Below are positions 59,819 to 64,000 of a stretch of 64,000 nucleotides of DNA, piece after piece. Origin of the DNA: Irpex lacteus (taxonomy: Eukaryota; Basidiomycota; Agaricomycetes; Polyporales; Irpicaceae); assembly GCA_001986395.2 (NCBI GenBank), contig MQVO02000001.1, positions 2,418,001 through 2,482,000 of the forward strand. Direction: 5' to 3'. Below the pieces are notes generated by a model that did no database searches, was not told the origin of the DNA, and saw only the letters and a list, made by a program, of their open reading frames with translations. Numbering within the stretch: the first letter of the stretch is position 1; each line of letters starts with the position of its first letter. The translations under genes and the position numbers were made by a program.

Positions 59819-62339
59819 GTCAAGAGTAAGAGCTGGTGTGTTCTGGGTCGAGAGACGAAAAGTGTAGCCCAGATATCGCTGGCACAGCAACTATATAAGT
59901 CGGAGAACTTAGAACACCTCAGAATCGATTCCATGCTGGCTAAACGGCAGGTGAAGAAGATGGAACCTGCCGTTCTCCCATCGTCCGCGTAAGAAAGTTT
60001 ACAACACCTCGTCATGGAATCTTCATCTCCAGGTTTACTTACACGTTCTACGTTGGCTCAGACAGCTCAGCGTGGCCAAATTGCGGGCGAAGAGCGTCGC
60101 GGCACAAGAGAGAAACCGCATGCCGACTGGTTCGCCCGCAACAACACGTGTTGTATGTCCACCCGAACCGGGCTTCGTGTTCGGTGGCGTCACGGGCGAC
60201 AAACATATCGGCTTCGGTGTTCGCAATGTCGATCCGATCATTACAATTCAACTAACCGGGCGTCTCACTTGTCGATCCTCTTGAACCGCGCCAGCCCGAG
60301 TTGATTTCGAACCACCATCTGCGCTGAAAATCCGAAGCTGTGACTGTGCCAGTCCATTCTGGTTACAACAACGGTAGACTGCGCCAAAGCGGACGCACCG
60401 ACTAGGGGACAGCACCGGTGAGAAGATTTTTCAACTCTCTGGGAACATAAGAAGTATCTGACGTGCCGGATAACCATAGATGCATACTCGTCATTCAGTA
60501 GTTAGCACAGTGGCCACTGTCACATGGCCTAAACTATACCGAGTACTTTGAACTGAACCAGAACTATGGCTACGTCAGTCGTGCATGGTCCAGTGTGATG
60601 CTATAATTACGAGAGGCAGTGCGGCCGATGCTGAGCCCAGTTGTAATCGTAAGTTCACCGACACGTACACATCCGAATTTTATTAACTGGCTTTACATCA
60701 GCTCATGGGACCATGTATCATAACCCAGCTTTCATCGCATTTATATCGCGACACTGACCGATTGCTTACGACTCCTGCTTATAGAATGTGCAGATCGCAG
60801 TTTTCTGCTCTTGGCAGTCTATTCAATGTAGGAGCGACGGTACACCTATAGGAATCTATTACCTTTGGTCAGTGCCTGAAACTTCCCAAACCTTCACCGC
60901 AACTCGCTCATATTGTACATAGGAATGAATTGCCACCCGCAGGAAAGCCGATGGTGGCTTCTTTCGCACCCTGAAGTTCAGATCGCATCGCAAGTCGGTG
61001 AACAACTTCAACCAGCGCAAGCTGGAACAACGTAGTCGATGTGCGCATCGAATGTTTACGCTTCCGCTACCTCCGGATGACTTCATCGGCTTATGAAGAA
61101 GTCAACGCGACGAGCTTCGATTTTACGGTTCATTTCCTTCGGAATCAGCCTATGAAGACCGCGGCGGACGGATATATTTCATTGCTCTTACACATCGCAA
61201 GAGGAACACCATTACGGACAAATCCTAGGAACAAGCGGCACGCACGTATAAAAATCTCTGATGATTCTGATCAGCGCTTTCCCACTGTTATCGATTCGAT
61301 AAGGCAGTGGAAAGCTCTCTTGCTCTGGTGCGTCCTTTCCCACCCTTCCCATTATCAGACGCTCGTCCCGAGACCCCCACAGTGCCAATTGCTTGTGCCA
61401 CATACGTCTGAGGCGTACGCTCATCGCTAAGACAGACACTCTCTGCAGCACTGCAGTCTTTGTATGTTTCAACTCCATTGGCAAGGTAATTGATGGCACG
61501 CGGGATTAACGGATGTTTCCTCCGTTACTTCGAAAACCACACCTACGCGTCTCAGCTTACAACGAGAGGTCGTCGAAGAGCATGATGAAGTTCGAAGGTG
61601 AGTACGGGCATTCTATTCCTGGAATAGCACTGAGGATCGCTAGTGGATACCTGGCTTTGAGCGAGATAAGACTACCAGACAGATTACACTTGCCCTGACC
61701 AAAATTCATATTCATGGCTCACATCGTCCGAATTGCCCGTGATGGATTCGGGTCTGGCCAGACCGACTGTGGCGCTCCCCTGACAATAGGTACATATGTA
61801 TGTATGAGCCTCATACTTGTTCGACCTGGGCGTCGACCGCCTGACAGGCTGAGCTGAACAGCGGTTTGATGTCGGGAAATGCTGCGCCCGTCGTGGCACC
61901 GGTACCCTGACCAAAATTTCTCGCGCATAGTACCCCCTTTGTGGCGCTTTCCTGACCAGGCATGTGGCACTGTTCAGACTATTCCCACTGGTTGCCGCAA
62001 CCCGCCATCAAATCACGTTTGATGGAGCACTGTCCGTCGTAGAACGTTTTACAGGACCAAGATTGATTATAGTAGTCACTAGAAGTCCCAGGACTGTCGG
62101 TGTCGGTATGGTAGAGGGTGAGATTCCCATTGCGGGGAGGCCAGTACTTGATACCATCAATGGTGCATATGCTTGTATATCTACGAAACTGATGACAGGT
62201 CCATTGCAAAGATCAACAGAATGTCAGATGCTCGTTTGATCGTTCTGGCGTACTATACCGACCGAGGTCCAATTAACCGCCGATATATAGCAATCCCACT
62301 CCAGCTCGACATTGCAGCTCCCTGTCCGACCCGTTTACA
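59819..62339. other. Intergenic region of about 2.5 kb
   Basis: Divergent upstream region of the reductase (-) and the membrane protein (+). No gene recognised. A short imperfect direct repeat (CCTGACCAAAATT ... GTGGCGCT) occurs near 61695 and 61908. Confidence 0.45.
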
Positions 62340-64000
62340 ATGTCACCCCAATCCGCGCTTGAGCTGGCCGTTGGACCCCTCCTGGTGTTGATCTGCGTCG
62401 CCTGCATGTAAGTCGGCATTGGTTTCTGTCTTCCGTTCAACATCCGACACTGATAATCGGCCAGTCTATTCGGCGTCTTTTCAGCGCAGGTTTACTTCTA
62501 CTGGTCAAACTATGAGAAGGATAGCGCGAAGCTGAAGTCATTTGTTTCGTTCATCTGGTGCGTGCTGCCGTTGTTTTTGTGCGACTTGGGGCTCACAAGA
62601 GTGCAGGATATTGGAAGCGCTGCACACTGCCTTCTGTATTCATGTCCTGTACTTCTACTTCGTTACACACTTTGGTGACCCGGTACATGGAGCGGGCACC
62701 ATCGTCTGGTACGTCAACCTTCTACATCCCCTCGGTCATCTACTGACCCGTTTGCCCGTGTAGGAGCTGCGGAGTAAGTCATCATGCCGTCGTGCCCGAA
62801 CGCTCACTAAACTTTTATTCTTTGCCCGGCGTGTAGGTTACAGTGGTTCTCGAGGTATGTCACAACACCTGGTTTCATTACGGGGCGCGCTGACCTTTAC
62901 CGATCAGGTTGTGATTGTAAGCCTTACAGAAGGGTGAGTTTCAACGGTTATCAACGCCACAAAGCCCGCCAATCCTGATGAGATCATTGTTCCAGATTCT
63001 ATGTTCGACGAATTTGGCACTGTAAGTTTGAATCGACTGAGCGGGATTTCGATGAGTTTTAATGGGATTGAGCAGTGTCTGGGAAAAAATACTGGGTGGT
63101 CGCTGGCCCGGTGAGTGGACATGAATATTTGTGCATTAATGCGGTTTTACTTATGGATACTGTTAGATCCTTCTCCTCATCGTCCGAGCAAGTAAGTAAA
63201 GGTTAAAATTCCTCTGTAGAGACTTTGCTGACAATGAATTCCCAGTTTTCAGCCTTTGTAAGTGACTATTCAGCTCGGGAAACGGAGTTTCTGACGCAGA
63301 GTTATTGTCGCTAGACACCGTAAACTTCTTGTGAGTCTTTAAAGCAGAAAGCTCTGTTATTCTCTTCTCTAACAACCGCAATAGGTACAAATTCGGCACA
63401 TGGGAAAACTACCGCGCACACTCGTCAGCTCAGGTGAGTTGATTCGGTGAGCAGCCTCGGATATCTCTGACTCCCATTAGGCAAGCCTCTGGACTGCGTT
63501 CTCGCTCGGTCTGGTCGCGGATTTCTCGATCACGTCACTCCTCATCTGGTTCTTGAGAACAAAGCGCACGAAATTTGCTGCGTAAGCAACATCTATGACC
63601 TTCTGATATTCCCAGCTGAAGTACTCTGACAGGACGAACATGAAATTGGCAAAGCTGATGCATTACACCATCAATACCGGGGCTGTCACTCTGTAAGCTG
63701 TGCCCGAAGAAAGCATTGCTGCGCTTTTTCACTGACGAGTTGTATACTAGCGTCGTATCTGCTGCTATCATTGGAACAGTAAGCTATTGTCCCCTACTCG
63801 TTCAATCACTACTCACGTTAAGCCGTCATCCATAGATTAGTATTCAGAACAGCTTGCTTTTCGGTGGACTGATAGAGGTTGTCAGCAAACGTGGGTATCA
63901 TCCAGTACCCGCATCAGCGCACATTGATACTGACAGTTCTCGATCGTACAGTCTATGCGAACTCTATGCTTGCCATGTGAGTTGACGGTCCTCAGCCTTC
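62340..64000 (+). CDS. DUF6534-like seven-helix membrane protein, 3' end missing
   Basis: A family common in mushroom-forming fungi with unknown function. The start at 62340 opens MSPQSALELAVGPLLVLICV, the first hydrophobic helix. Short exons then give LFGVFSAQVYFYWSNYEKDS, FVSFIWILEALHTAFCIHVL, YFYFVTHFGDP, VVIVSLTE and RFYVRRIWHL. Further exons give YWVVAGPILLL, FSLGLVADFSITSLLIWFLR, KLMHYTINTGAVTL and NSLLFGGLIEVVSKLYANSM. The alternation of hydrophobic helices with the polar motifs YWSNYEKDS and RRIWHLS fits the family. About twelve small introns are visible. The gene runs off the right edge with its usual hydrophilic tail not reached. Confidence 0.8.

Noticed and set aside
61692..61965. 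Short imperfect repeat (CCTGACCAAAATT ... GTGGCGCT) as a transposon
   Set aside because: The matches are short and interrupted, with no inverted ends or target duplication.

Overview
The window looks like nuclear DNA from a basidiomycete, most likely an Agaricomycete. Genes are broken by many short GT-AG introns of about 50-60 bases. The gene content (a DUF6534-type membrane protein, a stand-alone adenylate-forming reductase, proteins ending in a degenerate HPD/J-like module) is typical of mushroom-forming fungi. No prokaryotic features, tRNA, rRNA or CRISPR array were seen. Exon joins were made by reading splice sites and paralogue alignment by eye, so gene ends are firmer than every intron edge.

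Layout. 1-1683: no gene seen. 1684-5217 (+): an APC-family amino acid permease. 5361-30014: the most striking part, about 25 kb holding seven copies (called A to G here) of one gene family. A full member encodes three RRM-like RNA-binding folds, a long charged coiled coil and a C-terminal J-like module with an HPD motif. Copies A, F and G look intact. B and C have in-frame stops just before the J-like module, and C also has a frameshift and is the only copy on the + strand. D is split by a 5.55-kb Ty3/gypsy retrotransposon with apparently identical LTRs and a 4-bp target duplication. E keeps only the RRM part. Several copies share a small inverted-repeat element directly upstream of the start codon.

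30420-30906 is a 487-bp hAT-type miniature element with 12-bp terminal inverted repeats and an 8-bp target duplication. After it come a 2-oxoglutarate/Fe(II) oxygenase of the isopenicillin N synthase family (31843-33436, -), a PRMT3-like protein arginine methyltransferase (34161-36476, +) and a delta-12-type fatty acid desaturase (37581-39359, +). A gene-poor stretch (39360-45007) precedes the proteasome beta-6 subunit gene (45008-46084, +). Then come a ROT1-like ER protein (48984-49863, -), an FAD-dependent amine-oxidase-like oxidoreductase (52255-54551, -), an A-T-R adenylate-forming reductase (55718-59818, -) and the 5' part of a DUF6534-like seven-helix membrane protein running off the right edge (62340-64000, +).

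The housekeeping genes (proteasome, PRMT3, ROT1, desaturase, permease) appear unrelated to each other. The oxidoreductase and reductase are neighbours on one strand and could belong to a small metabolic locus, but nothing in the sequence proves this. The candidate undescribed system is the tandem RRM/coiled-coil/J-like family. Its birth-and-death pattern (duplication, inversion, truncation, stop codons, transposon hit, coiled-coil repeat expansion) suggests fast evolution.
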